From Corythucha ciliata (taxonomy: Eukaryota; Arthropoda; Insecta; Hemiptera; Tingidae), in NCBI GenBank assembly GCA_038030265.1, contig CM075939.1:35197253-35261252 (forward strand): a DNA stretch of 64,000 bases, given 5' to 3'. How positions within the stretch are numbered: position 1 is the stretch's first letter; each line of letters opens with the position of its first letter. This document shows positions 63,704-64,000 of this stretch, one piece after another. Under the pieces are notes generated by a model that made no database searches, was not told the origin of the DNA, and saw only the letters and a program-made list of their open reading frames with translations. Position numbers and translations under genes: made by a program.

Positions 63704-64000
63704 CTCTTGCCAGCATGGAGTCTCATTCTCTTCATTGTTGGACTCGCGCTGTGTCTCCAGCATGGCATCACTGATCGACTTACGGAGTACACCGCGTGAA
63801 TAGCCCGGACAAATCGCTATGACTCGGACGCCGGTCACGTTGTAGTAAAGTGGAGCCTTTGATGAAAGGAGAATAATACATTTCGGTAGTTGCAATTATT
63901 CAACACGCAAAATTGCATTAGTTTTACCCCCACGCTAGCTGAATACTGATTGACAAATGCTTTTGTGGACGCAAATATACCGCAAACTGGAAAAGGTTTT
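63704..64000 (-). CDS. Short-chain dehydrogenase/reductase, 15-hydroxyprostaglandin dehydrogenase-like, partial
   Basis: Two minus-strand exons are visible: 64000-63928 (running off the window) and 63856-about 63704, with a 71-base GT-AG intron and phase 0 at the join. The first encodes PVCGIFASTKAFVNQYSASV, aligning with the catalytic helix region of classical SDRs. The second encodes TGVRVIAICPGYSRG, the conserved block with the PG turn that follows it. Classical enzymes have YxxxK, and here the Tyr position is Phe (FASTK). The N-terminal NAD-binding part is outside the window. After WQE the frame meets either a stop (TAA at 63703-63701) or, in a shifted reading, a good donor GTAAGA, so the 3' end is uncertain. 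Substrate cannot be told. Confidence 0.72.

Overview
This is a eukaryotic nuclear window, most likely from an arthropod and probably an insect. The evidence is spliced genes with GT-AG introns (many of 48-80 bases, some of 6-8 kb), an insect-type OATP transporter, the piRNA factor papi/TDRKH, and LINEs of the Jockey and R1 types. I cannot fix the species; a large repeat-rich genome such as a hemipteran's would fit, but that is a guess.

Real genes are few and spread through repeats. From left to right: a decayed Jockey-type LINE (minus, 145-3216); an OATP transporter (plus, 11 coding exons, 6595-11890, 704 codons); papi/TDRKH (plus, 8 exons, 19178-28496) with a 7.5-kb intron inside its second KH domain; an R1-clade LINE with one long open frame (29214-31511); IntS9 (minus, 11 exons, 32104-49035, 657 codons); an uninterrupted SEL1L/Hrd3-like gene (47028-48842, minus) nested in IntS9 intron 1; LCMT1 (plus, 6 exons, 49473-58715), divergent from IntS9; a small Paip2 gene (minus, 50135-50572) nested in LCMT1 intron 1; a broken Ty3/Gypsy reverse transcriptase (62820-63060); and two exons of a short-chain dehydrogenase running off the right edge. 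I traced exon borders by reading frame, splice consensus and family conservation, and phases agree across every junction given.

The rest is mobile DNA. Several non-autonomous DNA transposons can be delimited by terminal inverted repeats plus a matching target duplication: hAT-like (37365-39312, duplication CCAACGAA; 53627-54132), PIF/Harbinger-like (59715-60563, TAA; smaller elements with TTA at 37130-37271, 52509-52650 and 52888-53018), Tc1/mariner-like (34122-34562, TA), and two unassigned ones (23107-23290; 51267-52064). Long fold-backs lie at 15285-15929, 24241-25220 and 33503-33720.

The most unusual component is a set of degenerate short-period arrays (about 25-35 bases per unit). I call them A (core GCGAATTAGCG then TTTTTCTCAATTTTAGCC), B (core CCAATTTCGCGG then TTTGGCTC) with its reverse complement C, D (GGAAATTGTCAATTTTATGA) and E (GGGCGCGAATAGTCAGTTTA then GCCATTTTT). 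They fill introns and intergenic DNA, often as two arrays in opposite orientation around a centre, and at least one delimited hAT-like element carries B- and E-type arrays inside it. The arrays may therefore be the interiors of transposons rather than ordinary satellite DNA. The genes themselves are housekeeping or germline functions (snRNA processing, PP2A methylation, translation control, ER-associated degradation, piRNA trimming, solute import) and do not form one pathway.
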